From Limnomonas spitsbergensis (Eukaryota; Chlorophyta; Chlorophyceae; Chlamydomonadales), in assembly GCA_037349105.1 (NCBI GenBank), contig JAYJMM010000014.1, forward strand, positions 248,001-312,000: a stretch of DNA of 64,000 nucleotides. The letters run 5' to 3'. The notes beneath the pieces were generated by a model, which saw only the letters and a list, made by a program, of their open reading frames with translations, had not been told where the DNA came from and did not search any database. Below, piece after piece: positions 26,534 through 35,896 of this stretch (position 1 is the stretch's first letter; each line of letters starts with the position of its first letter). A program made the position numbers and the translations under genes.

Positions 26534-29500
26534 TCATACCCCATCGCCCCCATCGCCCCCGTCGCCCCCGTCGTCCATCTCCCCGCCGTCGTCGAAGTCC
26601 TCGTCCACTGCCTCTTCGCCACTGCTTCCTTCTCCTTCGGAGTCTCGTCCATCTCTTTCCTCTCCATCGGTCGTATCTTCGCCGTACTCGTCCTCCGCGT
26701 GCAGGATCAATCCGAGCGACATGGCCTGCAGCTCCTGGTTGAGCAGCTTGAACGCGTACGGCACCTGCAGGTCCGCGTACCGTGGCGGCCCTCCCCCGGC
26801 TCCGCCCGCGCCTGGCAGCGCTCTCATGACGCCGTCTTCCGTCGCGACGACGGCCGGCACACCTTCGTCCGCGTCTATGACCATTCGGTGTCCATCGCTG
26901 CGTTCGACGAACGACTCCTTCAGGAACGACGTGGTACCGTGTGCGAGCAGGGCGTTCTGTTCCATCTCTCCCACGCGTAGTCCTCCGGATCCGGCGGCGT
27001 TCTTCGTCGGCTGTCTGTGGATCACGTTGACCGCCCCCCCTCGCTCCCTGTACTGGTACTTGTCCTGCACCATGTGCTTGAGTCTTCCGTAGTAGTTCGT
27101 GCCGACGAAGATGTTGACGTGCATCTGCTCTCCGCTGCGACCGTTGTGCAGGACCTCGTCGCCTGCCGCGTGCATCCCGTGTGCTGCGAGCACCTCTGCC
27201 GCGGCGGTCAGCGGGTCTGTCTGCGGCTGCTCGAGGGAGTCCACGTTGTACCTCGTCCCTGCGAGCGACCCCGCCTTCCCGAGCAGGCACTCGACCAGGT
27301 GCGCCACCGTGTTACGCGTCGGGAAGCCGTGCGGGTTGATCAGCAGGTCGGGCGTGATTCCGGACGCGGAGGAGAAGGGCATGTCCACGGCGGGCATCAT
27401 CATCCCGATGACGCCCTTCTGGCTGTATCGCGACCCGATCTTGTCCCCAAGGACCGGCTGACGGAGCTCACGCGTCCGCACCTTGCACCAGCGCGCCTTG
27501 CCCCCCGGCAGCGGCGACGGGTACAGGAAAACGCGGTCGATGAAACCGGCTGTCTTTTTGGTCGCGACGGCCGATCGGTCTTGTCTTTGCTGCTGCTGCG
27601 TCGTTGCTGCGTCATCCTCCCTTTTCAACCGAATGCCGACCGACCTCTTCTCCTCCGTCTTAGACACGCGGCCGATCAGCACGGCGCCCTCTCGCACGTG
27701 CGCGTCGGGAAGCGGCAGTCCGTCGCGTCCGATCGTATCGTAAGCGCCGGGAGGCGTCCGTCTGACGCCTTTGACCACGAGCCCCGCAGTCTCGGCCTCG
27801 ACCTGCATCGGGTTGGCGAAGAACACGTTCGGTCCCTCATCTCCGACCTCTTCCTCGAATCGGTGCGTGGCGTAGGCGGTGACGTGGAACCTCCCGCGCT
27901 CGACGGAGTCTCGATTCAGGATCACGGAGTCCTCCATGTTGTACCCCGTGTAGGTGCAAACCGCGACGATCAGGTTCTCCGCCTGCGCGAGCTGCCCTCG
28001 ACAGAGCTTGTCCGCGAATGTCGTACCGACGAGGGGACGCTGCGGGTGGTGCAGCACGTAGCCGTGCGTGTCCATCCGCGACAGGAACGCGGTCGAGTAC
28101 GTGCCGAGCGCCTGCTTGAACTGGCCCATGCCGAACACGTTGCGTGGCGCGTTGTTCATGTGCAGCATCGGGAAGGTGTTTGCGGATGGCGACAGGATTG
28201 CAGCGCCGACATGCAGCTCGCAGTGCGTGTATCGAGCGTCCACGCGGCCGATGTCCGAGGCACGCATCGCGACCATGAGCGTGCGCAGCTCCTCCACGTC
28301 CACCAGCTCTACCGACGGGCCCAGCGAGCCGACGACAGGCGCTTCTAGAAGGTCCGCACGCCAGGAGAGCGCCCGACCTGCTGCTTCGACCGACGCGACT
28401 GCGGCTCGGAGCGGAAGCGGCAGCGATGGTCGGGGCGCGCCCGATGCGGGGTCCTGCCCGGCTGCAGGCGCCACGATGGCGAGCGGTCGCATGAAGCGGC
28501 CCCGGTCGGTGTGCACGTGCAGCTCTCGCTCCATGATGCCCCACGCGACCGAGGTGTCACGGTGCAGCCGGCCAGCCCGGCGCATCGAGCGCAGCAGGGC
28601 GACCAGTGCCGGCGGGTCCTGCGCCACGGCGATCCACGTGTCGTTGAGCAGCACCTTGCATGCGCCGCGAAGCACGCGGAGGTCGACGCGCTCGCCGATG
28701 AGGTCCGACAGAGCGATCACAAGCCCGGAGTCGAGCACCGCCACGCGCGCCTGCTCCGTGTCGCTGCCCAGGCTGACTGTCGCGAGCGTCGCGAGGTGGT
28801 TGAGCAGTCCGACGTTCGGACCGTCCGGGCTCTCGACCGGGCACATGGCGCCCCACTGCGAGGCCCTCACCAGGTGTGGGTCGGACATCTTGATGGAGCG
28901 GTCGACCGGGTTGTTCAGTCGGCGCACGTGGGAGACGTACGCCATGTAGGACATCCGCGACAGGTCCTGCACGACGCCGCTGTCGTCGTCTCGCCCCTCG
29001 CCCTCGCCCTCGTCGCCGTCCGGTCCCCAGTCGCCCTTCATCGAGCGCCGCATGCGCTCGGTCAGCATGCCGCTCTCGAAGATGACGCCCAGGTTGGCCG
29101 GCGTAACGAGGTTCTTCACGTCGCCGGTCGCTCGCCACGCGCCGCTCTGCCACTCGTTGTTGAGTCGCACGATACAGAGGCTGCGCAGTCGTAGGTAGAC
29201 GTCCCGGAAAAGATCGCCCATCTTGGCGCCGGAGAGGTCGAGCCGTTTGTTGGCGTAATCGTCGCGCTCCGAAAGAGGTGACTTGCCGAGCGCCGCCCGC
29301 GCGATACGCGAAACCGTGTGCCCGAGGAAGAGCGCCTTGGCGGCGAAGTCGCGCCCCATGTTGGGCATCAGGTCGTCGACGAGCACCTGCTTGAGGCTGC
29401 TCGTGCCTCGCACAAGCGTCTGCATCCACGCGAGCGCCGAACGCTGGTCGGTCAGACCACGCATGGCGGCGTCGTTGGCCGATGGCCGCAGGAACTCCAG

Positions 29501-30439
29501 GACGTCGGCTTCCTCTGTGGCGTCGAGGTCGTACACGATGTGGCGCAGGATGTCGCGGTCGCTCTCGACGCCGAGGGCGCGGAACAGCGCGAACAACGGC
29601 ACGTTGTCGCGGATTGCTTTGACCTCTTTGAAGCCGCGAGCCGTTGGACCGGACGCGACGGTCCCGAGATGCGTCACGACGACGGAGATCGTGTTCGGGC
29701 GAGATACCGCGTCGGCGGAGCGAACGTAGAAGGTCGCAGTCCGGGGAAAGCTGTCCTTGGGGGAGTCGCAGCGAACGAATGCCTTGTACGCGATGTCGGG
29801 GCTGCTGCTCTCGCCCCGGCGCACGTACGGCCGGTTCAGCACCGGCTCCTCCTGAGGCAGCACGACCTTTTCGCGACCGTCGATCACGAAATAACCGCCG
29901 CGATCGTTCGGGCACTCGCCGGCCTCGCGCAGCGCCTCGGGCGACAGGCCGTGAAGCAGACAGTGCCGGCTGTGCAGCATGAGCGGCATCTGCCCGAGGC
30001 AGATGGGGTGCTCGAACGGCGGCACCTCGACCACGCTGCCGTCGACGCGGATGTCGATGACGACGTCTGCGAACACGTTGACCCCGTACGTCATGTCTCG
30101 CAGGCGCGCCTCATTCGGAAGCAGCGGACGCCCCTGGCCGGGGACGGTCGGGATGTCGTAGCTGATCTGGCGCGAGCCGATGCGCACCTCGACCGAGACG
30201 GTGCGCCCCTTGTCGTCCTTCTTGAGCAGCGAGATGGCCGTCATGTTGCGCACGGTCGCCGCGAGCCCAGAGTCGAGGAAGCGGTCGTAAGAGTCGATGT
30301 GATGCCGCGTCAGGAAGTACGGATCGTCGCGAAAGAAGGCATCCAGCGCCGCCCACGCGTCTCGCAGGTGGAGCGTGTCCTCCGCGTGGGCGGCGGCGTC
30401 GGACATACCGGCGGGAAGATTAGAGGGCGGAGGAGGCAT
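26534..30439 (-). CDS. RPB2: DNA-directed RNA polymerase second-largest subunit, copy 1 (NCLDV RPB2)
   Basis: The protein has 1301 residues and covers the whole RPB2/beta fold. Seen in order: N-terminal protrusion and lobe (PNEARLRDMTYGVNV, FVIDGREKVVLPQE), fork (DDYANKRLD), QWGAMCPVESPDGPNVGL, the catalytic-centre segment YNMEDSVILNRDSVERG (about 830), the hybrid-binding segment GDKIGSRYSQKGVIG (about 1000), GDEVLHNGRSGEQ, and GGLRVGEMEQNALLAHG. At the place where the C-terminal zinc ribbon should be (about 1190-1225) there is a Gly/Ala-rich stretch with no Cys, although the clamp end VPYAFKLLNQELQAMSLGL follows. The C-terminus is an acidic tail ending in DGGDGG repeats. Two local insertions are Glu/Asp-rich and Gln-rich. 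It works with the other viral polymerase subunits in transcription. Confidence 0.95.
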   Translation of the reverse strand: MPPPPSNLPAGMSDAAAHAEDTLHLRDAWAALDAFFRDDPYFLTRHHIDSYDRFLDSGLAATVRNMTAISLLKKDDKGRTVSVEVRIGSRQISYDIPTVPGQGRPLLPNEARLRDMTYGVNVFADVVIDIRVDGSVVEVPPFEHPICLGQMPLMLHSRHCLLHGLSPEALREAGECPNDRGGYFVIDGREKVVLPQEEPVLNRPYVRRGESSSPDIAYKAFVRCDSPKDSFPRTATFYVRSADAVSRPNTISVVVTHLGTVASGPTARGFKEVKAIRDNVPLFALFRALGVESDRDILRHIVYDLDATEEADVLEFLRPSANDAAMRGLTDQRSALAWMQTLVRGTSSLKQVLVDDLMPNMGRDFAAKALFLGHTVSRIARAALGKSPLSERDDYANKRLDLSGAKMGDLFRDVYLRLRSLCIVRLNNEWQSGAWRATGDVKNLVTPANLGVIFESGMLTERMRRSMKGDWGPDGDEGEGEGRDDDSGVVQDLSRMSYMAYVSHVRRLNNPVDRSIKMSDPHLVRASQWGAMCPVESPDGPNVGLLNHLATLATVSLGSDTEQARVAVLDSGLVIALSDLIGERVDLRVLRGACKVLLNDTWIAVAQDPPALVALLRSMRRAGRLHRDTSVAWGIMERELHVHTDRGRFMRPLAIVAPAAGQDPASGAPRPSLPLPLRAAVASVEAAGRALSWRADLLEAPVVGSLGPSVELVDVEELRTLMVAMRASDIGRVDARYTHCELHVGAAILSPSANTFPMLHMNNAPRNVFGMGQFKQALGTYSTAFLSRMDTHGYVLHHPQRPLVGTTFADKLCRGQLAQAENLIVAVCTYTGYNMEDSVILNRDSVERGRFHVTAYATHRFEEEVGDEGPNVFFANPMQVEAETAGLVVKGVRRTPPGAYDTIGRDGLPLPDAHVREGAVLIGRVSKTEEKRSVGIRLKREDDAATTQQQQRQDRSAVATKKTAGFIDRVFLYPSPLPGGKARWCKVRTRELRQPVLGDKIGSRYSQKGVIGMMMPAVDMPFSSASGITPDLLINPHGFPTRNTVAHLVECLLGKAGSLAGTRYNVDSLEQPQTDPLTAAAEVLAAHGMHAAGDEVLHNGRSGEQMHVNIFVGTNYYGRLKHMVQDKYQYRERGGAVNVIHRQPTKNAAGSGGLRVGEMEQNALLAHGTTSFLKESFVERSDGHRMVIDADEGVPAVVATEDGVMRALPGAGGAGGGPPRYADLQVPYAFKLLNQELQAMSLGLILHAEDEYGEDTTDGEERDGRDSEGEGSSGEEAVDEDFDDGGEMDDGGDGGDGGDGV

Positions 30440-30465
30440 CTCTCACCTCTGTCTGAAAGAGCGCT

Positions 30466-30480
30466 CCAGACTTATACGAC
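30466..30480 (-). promoter_or_regulatory. TATA-like element upstream of RPB2 copy 1
   Basis: On the minus strand GTCGTATAAGTC lies about 30-40 bp upstream of the ATG of RPB2 copy 1. It also falls just downstream of the neighbouring nuclease gene's end. The resemblance to the TATAAA words before other genes is the only support. Confidence 0.3.
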
Positions 30481-30496
30481 TCTTCGCGACGCGTCA

Positions 30497-31075
30497 TCAC
30501 ATCTCAGCTGCGGCTTGCTCTGCATCACCGCTCAGCGCCTTGAGCATGTCGGCCTCCCCGAGTCTCGCCTTGCCGTCGTAGGCGACGGCGAGGCGCTCTG
30601 CCAAGAGCACCGCGGAAACCGAGGCGCCGCCGCCTGCCTCCAGGCGGCTGACAGAGCCGACGACGCGCCCGTACTTGTCCTTTTGTTTCAGCGACAACGC
30701 CACCATGTACACGGTGTCGTTCAACCATCGACGAATGACGGACCGCGCCGAGAGGGGCGGCGGCTGCGCCCCGTCGGAACTCGTCAGGAACTCGATGACG
30801 CGGTCGCGCGCCCGATACGCGAGGGTGCGAGCGGCCGGCATCGAGGATTTCAGCTCGCAGGCGTTGATCCCCAACACGCGTACGGTCACTCGTTGGTACA
30901 AACCTGGCGCGCACTCGACCACGCACGTCATCGTGTCGGCGTCGTAAACGTCGACGAGACGTCCGACACAGTCGCGGTGCGTCACCAGAGAGTCGGGCGT
31001 GTTGTCAAAGGTCTGGCCGGCAAGGCCGAGGCCGTTGCTCCCGTCCCCGGGCGTCTGCAGCTGCCGCGTCGTCAT
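30497..31075 (-). CDS. staphylococcal-nuclease-like (thermonuclease) protein
   Basis: The protein has 192 residues. The SNase fold is visible: GRLVDVYDADTMT (38-50) holds the metal-binding Asp region. RVTVRVLGINACELKSS (62-78) corresponds to RVRLxGIDAPE, with R66 equivalent to Arg35 and E74 to Glu43. DKYGRVVGSV (133-142) contains the Arg87 equivalent, and LLAERLAVAYDGK (157-169) is the family's closing helix. The residue equivalent to Asp40 is Asn71, which could lower or change activity. SNase-like nucleases occur in many NCLDVs. No signal peptide is present, so it probably acts inside the cell or is packaged. It is transcribed in the same direction as RPB2 copy 1, 57 bp away. Confidence 0.8.
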   Translation of the reverse strand: MTTRQLQTPGDGSNGLGLAGQTFDNTPDSLVTHRDCVGRLVDVYDADTMTCVVECAPGLYQRVTVRVLGINACELKSSMPAARTLAYRARDRVIEFLTSSDGAQPPPLSARSVIRRWLNDTVYMVALSLKQKDKYGRVVGSVSRLEAGGGASVSAVLLAERLAVAYDGKARLGEADMLKALSGDAEQAAAEM

Positions 31076-31130
31076 TGTCGCCTGCTAGCATGTCCTTCGG
31101 CACCGCTCTATGTGGGGCTCGAATGCCGGG

Positions 31131-31985
31131 CTACCCCAGAGAATACCCGACCAGCGAGGCCAGGTCCTTGCAGACCTGCCAGGCCCTGGCGTCGCTGGTG
31201 TCCGCCAAGCGCCACAGATCGGCAGCCACGTACACCTCCCTCTTCACCTCGTCGTGCCAGCTGACGTCGCCCTCGGTGATGTCGAACACGGCGACTGCGC
31301 GTGCGAGCAAGGCAGGCAGGTATGTGCGTGTGCGCCGGAAATCTGGGTCGCTGGCAAGGACGCAAGCCAGGGGGCGCAGCTGGGGGTGCAAATGCATCAC
31401 GAGCGGACGGTGCTGGGCCAGGGCACGTGTCTGCGCGGGGGGGGCAGCCGGCGCTTTGCCCCCCTCGCCCAGGCTGCTGCTGCTTGGGAGCAGGGGCTGG
31501 AAGTGGTTCGGGGTGTGGAGCAAGTGCAGATGCAACCGATCACTCGGACGGCCCGACGCAGCACCCGTGTCATCTTCTGGGACACGGTTGGTCCGGACGT
31601 ACCCACCTCCGGAGCGCGCACGGTAAATGTGGATGGTCACGCCCAGGACCTCGGCTGCCCAGATGAGGGCGACGATGTCCCCCCAGAGACCGTCCTGGCT
31701 GGCGGGCAGAGCCATGCGGCGCAGGAGCTGGGCGGGAGGCATGGCTGCAGATCTCGCACCCAGGTCATCGACCGTGCTCAGGATGTTCATGTACTGCTGC
31801 AGGGCCAGGGGATCACCATAAGATAGAGCTTGTCGGAAGGCTGCCGTCGAAGCACGCCGGATCACGAGGCTAGGATGGCCCGTGAGGTATTCGAGGGCAT
31901 CGTACAGGCAGTCCCCCGCGGTGTAGTCAAAACGGCTGGGCAGTGTCAGACGGAATGCGGGCGCGGAAACGGGACGTGGGGGCAT
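31131..31985 (-). CDS. OTU-family cysteine protease (deubiquitinase-like)
   Basis: The protein has 284 residues. GDCLYDALEYLTG (24-36) gives the Asp-Cys pair with nucleophile Cys26. QQYMNIL and LWGDIVALIWAAEVLGVTIHIY (101-122) match the OTU core W-G-x-x-x-x-L-x-A-x-A. HLHLLHTPNHFQPLL (153-167) supplies the catalytic His162 in the NHFxPL motif. About 110 residues C-terminal to this are not assigned. OTU proteins cleave ubiquitin chains and are used by viruses to counter host signalling. With the HECT ligase and F-box protein in this window it makes a ubiquitin-directed set. Catalytic residues look complete. Confidence 0.75.
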   Translation of the reverse strand: MPPRPVSAPAFRLTLPSRFDYTAGDCLYDALEYLTGHPSLVIRRASTAAFRQALSYGDPLALQQYMNILSTVDDLGARSAAMPPAQLLRRMALPASQDGLWGDIVALIWAAEVLGVTIHIYRARSGGGYVRTNRVPEDDTGAASGRPSDRLHLHLLHTPNHFQPLLPSSSSLGEGGKAPAAPPAQTRALAQHRPLVMHLHPQLRPLACVLASDPDFRRTRTYLPALLARAVAVFDITEGDVSWHDEVKREVYVAADLWRLADTSDARAWQVCKDLASLVGYSLG

Positions 31986-32199
31986 CGTGTGCAGACGCCC
32001 CCAGAGAAAGAAGAATCAGCAGTAAACTCTCATCCCCTAAGAAAACCCTTAATACCCCTCCTCTCCACCCCAGAAAAAAAGTTTGAGAACCAGGGAAATC
32101 CTGATTTTCGTGGAACGCGAGGGCGGAGTCTCCGCACCCGTTTCCAAAGAAGTCCATGGTCGCCAATGCAACACAGGACACAACTACAAACAAATCGCA

Positions 32200-33111
32200 T
32201 CAGTCCATCTGCAACATCGACAACGCAAACTTCAGATCGTCGGAAACCTGCTGAGCCTGACGTCGGTGCAGCTTCTGCAGTTCCACGGCGGCCTTTCGGT
32301 CGTCGGAAACCTGCTGCTCCAGACGTCGGTGCAGTTCCCCGGCGGCCTTTCGGTCGTCGGAAACCTGCCGAGCCTGAAGTCGGTGCAGTTCCACGGCGGC
32401 CTTTCGGCCGTCGGAAACCTGCTGCTCCAGACGTCGGTGCAGTTCCCCGGCGGCCTTTCGGTCGTCGGAAACCTGCTGCTCCAGACGTCGGTGCAGTTCC
32501 CCGGCGGCCTTTCGGTCGTCGGAAACCTGCTGCGCCTGCAGTCGGTGCAGCTCATGCAGTTTCAAGGCGGCCTTTCGGTCGTCGGAAACCTGCTGCGCCT
32601 GCAGTCGGTGAAGCTCATGCAGTTTCAAGGCGGCCTTTCGGTCGTCGGAAACCTGCTTCAGCAGCGCATGCTGAGCGTCGATGAGCTTCACATCACCCTG
32701 AATGGAGTAGGCACTGGACCTAGACGGAGCATGCCACTGGACCCAATGACCCAACGACTGGAAGTTCAGGCAAATGTCGGCACCGTGGTCGCAGATGCGG
32801 AACGTGTAGTAGAACGAGCCGTCCCTGTACACATCGACGGCTCGCACACCGCAAGTCATCAGATATGACAACACGGGCGGGCTTACTCTGATTGTTCCGT
32901 CGTAGCTAGCATAGTCACCATCAATCAAGTCGAGGTACCCATCACCGCCTTGCGGCCTCAGAGTTTCGATCAGCCCCACCCAAAGCAAGGGTGATGGGAC
33001 GATTTCTTGGTCTTTCAGACATCCATTTACCGCGCACACGAGGCACACGTTCATGTATGTTTTAGAACCGTGCGTGAGCCTGATGCCATGGTCGGTGAAT
33101 TTAGATTGCAT
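32200..33111 (-). CDS. repeat protein with possible OTU-like N-terminal domain
   Basis: The protein has 303 residues. The first 140 residues contain MNVCLVCAVNGCL (20-32) and LGHWVQWHAP (about 120-129), an order reminiscent of the Cys and His regions of OTU-like proteases. The DxC motif is absent, so this is only a suggestion. From about 150 to the end are tandem 18-21-residue units of QQVSDDRKAAxELHRR type, encoded by units of about 54-63 bp, predicted to form a helical or coiled-coil rod. The units are nearly identical at DNA level, so copy number is likely to vary. It is adjacent to the OTU gene and on the same strand. Confidence 0.5.
   Translation of the reverse strand: MQSKFTDHGIRLTHGSKTYMNVCLVCAVNGCLKDQEIVPSPLLWVGLIETLRPQGGDGYLDLIDGDYASYDGTIRVSPPVLSYLMTCGVRAVDVYRDGSFYYTFRICDHGADICLNFQSLGHWVQWHAPSRSSAYSIQGDVKLIDAQHALLKQVSDDRKAALKLHELHRLQAQQVSDDRKAALKLHELHRLQAQQVSDDRKAAGELHRRLEQQVSDDRKAAGELHRRLEQQVSDGRKAAVELHRLQARQVSDDRKAAGELHRRLEQQVSDDRKAAVELQKLHRRQAQQVSDDLKFALSMLQMD
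32245..32665 (+). repeat. 54-63-bp coding tandem repeat
   Basis: Seven to eight units share the core GGCGGCCTTTCGGTCGTCGG AAACCTGCTG, separated by GTCGGTGCAG segments of two lengths. They lie within the preceding gene. Confidence 0.9.
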
Positions 33112-33205
33112 GGTGTAGGTTAGGCAAAGTTAGATGTATGTTGCAGTGCCGAGTAGCCATGGACCGCCCCAAAAATAACGCGTATGGTACACGCACGGGG
33201 GGAGG

Positions 33206-33231
33206 TGTGTGTGTGTGTGTGTGTGTGTGTG
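33206..33231. repeat. GT dinucleotide microsatellite
   Basis: An uninterrupted run of about 13 GT units lies between the repeat protein and the MITE. No gene lies here. Confidence 0.95.
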
Positions 33232-33245
33232 GCCGGAGAAAACAC

Positions 33246-33461
33246 TCAGCTTGCCCTAGCTGTTTTGGGACACCCACGGCAACCACTAGATCATTCCTCC
33301 CAGTTATAACTCTGCGTGCACCATATCGAGCTGCAGATCGTTCACTCCTACCATAGCTGTGTCTGTCGGGCATTTTATTTTATTTTCGATGCCTTGGGTG
33401 ACTACAAACATGACTTGGGTCCCGGTTGACGTGGGTGTCCCAAAACAGCTAGGGTTGAGTG
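33246..33461. mobile_element. MITE with perfect 25-bp terminal inverted repeats
   Basis: CCCTAGCTGTTTTGGGACACCCACG at 33254-33278 is the exact reverse complement of 33430-33454. Beyond the perfect part, the outer ends are CACTCAGCTTG on the left and TTGAGTG then TA on the right, matching the CACTCA ends of the larger family. Its interior (about 33318-33380, CATATCGAGCTGCAGATCG and onward) is also found in the 19.4-20.0 kb element. It is non-autonomous, at about 215 bp. Confidence 0.85.
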
Positions 33462-33607
33462 TAGCATCATTGGACAGCGCCGCCGTGCGCAGTCTTTTCG
33501 TCGTGGCTGGAGGGTCACGTCACGCAAGGGTGTCCCAGTGCCAGACTATAACCCCGATAAAGTCATATCACTGACAGAAAGAAGATTGTATACTGATATA
33601 ATGTATA

Positions 33608-34330
33608 ATGCGAAAGCGCCGAGCATCATCCCAACAACATGCCCGTGCTGTGCTCTTGATCATGCTCACGCTCGTCGTTCTTCTTGTGGCGTGTCACGAA
33701 CGGAAAGGCTATCGACCTTCCCTAGCAATAGGGGTGCCCCCCCCGCCTCAGCAGCAGCAGCAGCAGCAGACTGCCACGGAGACGTTCGGGTTCGAGGACG
33801 ACGTCGCGGTCGACGAAGGCGCCGGCTGCAAGTACTCAGCCGATGCCGGGTTTGTGTGCCCGATGACATCGTCGGCGGCGGATGGCAACCTGCGGATCCG
33901 TGCTTACGGCCGCTGCCCGCTGTCCCTTCAACGGCAGGTCGACGTCGCCTTGTACAACGAATGGGGAATAGGCGGGAATGGCGGAAATGGCGGGAATGGC
34001 TACGTCCTACGCACCTGGCAGGCAAGCGAAGTGATGTACGTGATGAGCGATCGCGACGAGTTGGTCGGATGCGTGTGTGTGGACCGAGAGCACTTCAAGC
34101 CGTTCATCGGGCACCTCTATGTTGTGCCTGCCCGAAGGGCACAGGGACATGGACGCCAGCTGCTCCGGTTTGCCGAGACATACGTCAAGACACTCAGCTT
34201 CACGGAGGCCAGGCTTTGGTGCGAGCCTGAGCTGAGAGCTTACTACGAGAGGTCCGGTTGGCGTGTTGAGGCAGAGCAGCAGCAGCTGGGGGGCGGCGGA
34301 TCGGTTCTCGTGATGTTAAAGTCCGTCTGA
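33608..34330 (+). CDS. GNAT-family N-acetyltransferase with N-terminal membrane anchor
   Basis: The protein has 240 residues. One hydrophobic segment (ARAVLLIMLTLVVLLVACH, 12-30) is followed by a Pro/Gln linker and a Cys-containing stretch. The C-terminal 110 residues carry the GNAT order: strand ELVGCVCVD, then HLYVVPARRAQGHGRQLLRF with the acetyl-CoA pyrophosphate loop RAQGHG, and EPELRAYYERSGWRVE with the typical Y-E-R-x-G-W. The acceptor is unknown. The membrane anchor would place the enzyme at the endoplasmic reticulum or viral membrane. A TATA-like word (CTGATATAATG) lies about 15 bp upstream. A Gly-Asn repeat (GNGGNGGNG) interrupts the domain between strands. Confidence 0.75.
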   Translation: MRKRRASSQQHARAVLLIMLTLVVLLVACHERKGYRPSLAIGVPPPPQQQQQQQTATETFGFEDDVAVDEGAGCKYSADAGFVCPMTSSAADGNLRIRAYGRCPLSLQRQVDVALYNEWGIGGNGGNGGNGYVLRTWQASEVMYVMSDRDELVGCVCVDREHFKPFIGHLYVVPARRAQGHGRQLLRFAETYVKTLSFTEARLWCEPELRAYYERSGWRVEAEQQQLGGGGSVLVMLKSV

Positions 34331-34366
34331 TGATGATGACGACGAACGTCACAAAAATACAACAGT

Positions 34367-34999
34367 TCACGCACCTGAACCCGAACATCCGGGATCGGAC
34401 GACCCTTGTCGTCGACTGACTTGCGCAATCGATGTGGTGGTCGGCCACGCAGCGTCGTCCCATGCATCTCTCATCATGGCAGTTCTCTCCCATAGGGAGA
34501 TGCGCCGTTCGTTCATCGTCACGAGCACAGGCGATTTCGGACATGCTTTCCAGCGGTACATCATGTCCAACTCTTGATGAGCCGAAGCGTCTGAACTGTT
34601 GCATCTCTTTATCGGGTCAGACATCCATCCCCCCTCTAGCATTACACATCTGTCGATAGAGGTAGACCTCGTTAACGTCGACCCCGGTCGTTCGAATTTT
34701 GCCGCGTTCATCTGCAGCAACGCATCTCGACACATGCAACGAATGTGGACGTTGGTCACGGTGTCCATGCGCGTCAGCCTTCTGGCTTGGTGCCACCACC
34801 ATTGATGGTGCCCGACGTCCATGCCTCCGAACAGCCTGCTTGCAACCAGCCTCAGTTGCAAGGCTAGGAGCAAGCTTTCAGCATCGCCCGAGTTCTCAAG
34901 TTCGTGGTAAGAGACGTTCAGGACACGACTCTGTTCGCGAGTCGTGTCCCATGCATTGGATGGGATCGCCCGAAACAGGCGTAGGATGCAATCGAACAT
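34367..34999 (-). CDS. hypothetical protein
   Basis: The protein has 210 residues with ATG at 34999 and mixed composition: Cys, Trp and Met occur at normal levels and there is no low complexity. I recognise no family. The start is close to the left end of a transposon copy at 35012, which may have disrupted its promoter. It converges with the acetyltransferase 36 bp away. Confidence 0.45.
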   Translation of the reverse strand: MFDCILRLFRAIPSNAWDTTREQSRVLNVSYHELENSGDAESLLLALQLRLVASRLFGGMDVGHHQWWWHQARRLTRMDTVTNVHIRCMCRDALLQMNAAKFERPGSTLTRSTSIDRCVMLEGGWMSDPIKRCNSSDASAHQELDMMYRWKACPKSPVLVTMNERRISLWERTAMMRDAWDDAAWPTTTSIAQVSRRQGSSDPGCSGSGA

Positions 35000-35011
35000 C
35001 GGAATGACTTA

Positions 35012-35628
35012 TACTGATTGTTATTTTATTCTGGGACATCCCCACGCCGACCTCTTGACGTGGACCCATTTTTTGTTGTCTGTTCCAGTGGTCCATTTTC
35101 AGGGGTGCCGTCGGATAACAGAGATGGCAGCAGTGACTTCAGTCACCTTCATCCGAATCTGCCTCGATCATTTGATGGAGTGGGTGTCACGCATTCCCAT
35201 TCCCATTCCCATTCCCATTCCCGACCTTTGTCCGACTGAACGGCTCAGGTCTTGATGTGCATTCGGAGCAGCATCAGAATGTTCCTCGATGCGTTCACGT
35301 CTCGGTTCCACGTCCTCTATGTGTAAATTCGTCTGAACTTGCTCTCATTGGTTTTGCAGTGGAAAACCTTGTGGACCCGTTGATTCAGACGTGTCACGAC
35401 CTCGGGATCTGTTTCTTGGCTTCTTGGTCCATCCAAGGCACTAAAGCGATCACAGGAGGGCCATGTTGGCCAGCCTGAAGTGGAAGCTCCGGTTCTGTTC
35501 CACAGCATGGGAGTACTGTTTTCCTCAAGCCATAAACGCGGCTGAGGGTATTTAGGTCACCCCACGCAAGCGAATGTGACAAATATGGTAGACGGTCCTA
35601 TGTCCCACCTTATTCCTGGTGCTGAGTG
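35012..35628 (-). mobile_element. Tc1/mariner-type element with Fanzor remnant, both ends present
   Basis: The left end TACTGATTGTTATTTTATTCTGGGACATCC and right end TATTCCTGGTGCTGAGTG are followed by TA. Inside, the minus strand encodes the Fanzor tail in broken frames: LNQRVHKVFHCKTNESKFRR, then after a frame change a WNRDVNASRNILMLLR-like end (about 35265-35300). A CCCATT microsatellite (35196-35220) interrupts it. The copy cannot encode a functional nuclease. Confidence 0.75.
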
Positions 35629-35896
35629 TATGCACATTCAGGAAACCCATCGGATGAAGACTCGTCGCCACTGATCGCGTACACGTATTCTTACGCATAT
35701 CCTATCGAGATAAGAACAAACCTGTGACCTCAGGTTAAAACGACATTTTTTCGGTGTTGTGTCACCAATCCCTGTCCACATAATATCTTGTTTGCATCGA
35801 ACGATTGCTGTCCTCATGACGGATCAAGGTGATTGCATTATCATCGCACATGAACATTGCTTCAGTGCGGATACATGTTTATCGTTCACCCCCCGC

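Noticed and set aside
27017..31264. Several long plus-strand frames opposite RPB2 copy 1
   Set aside because: Antisense shadows of a clear polymerase gene; composition Arg/His/Val-rich and without domains.
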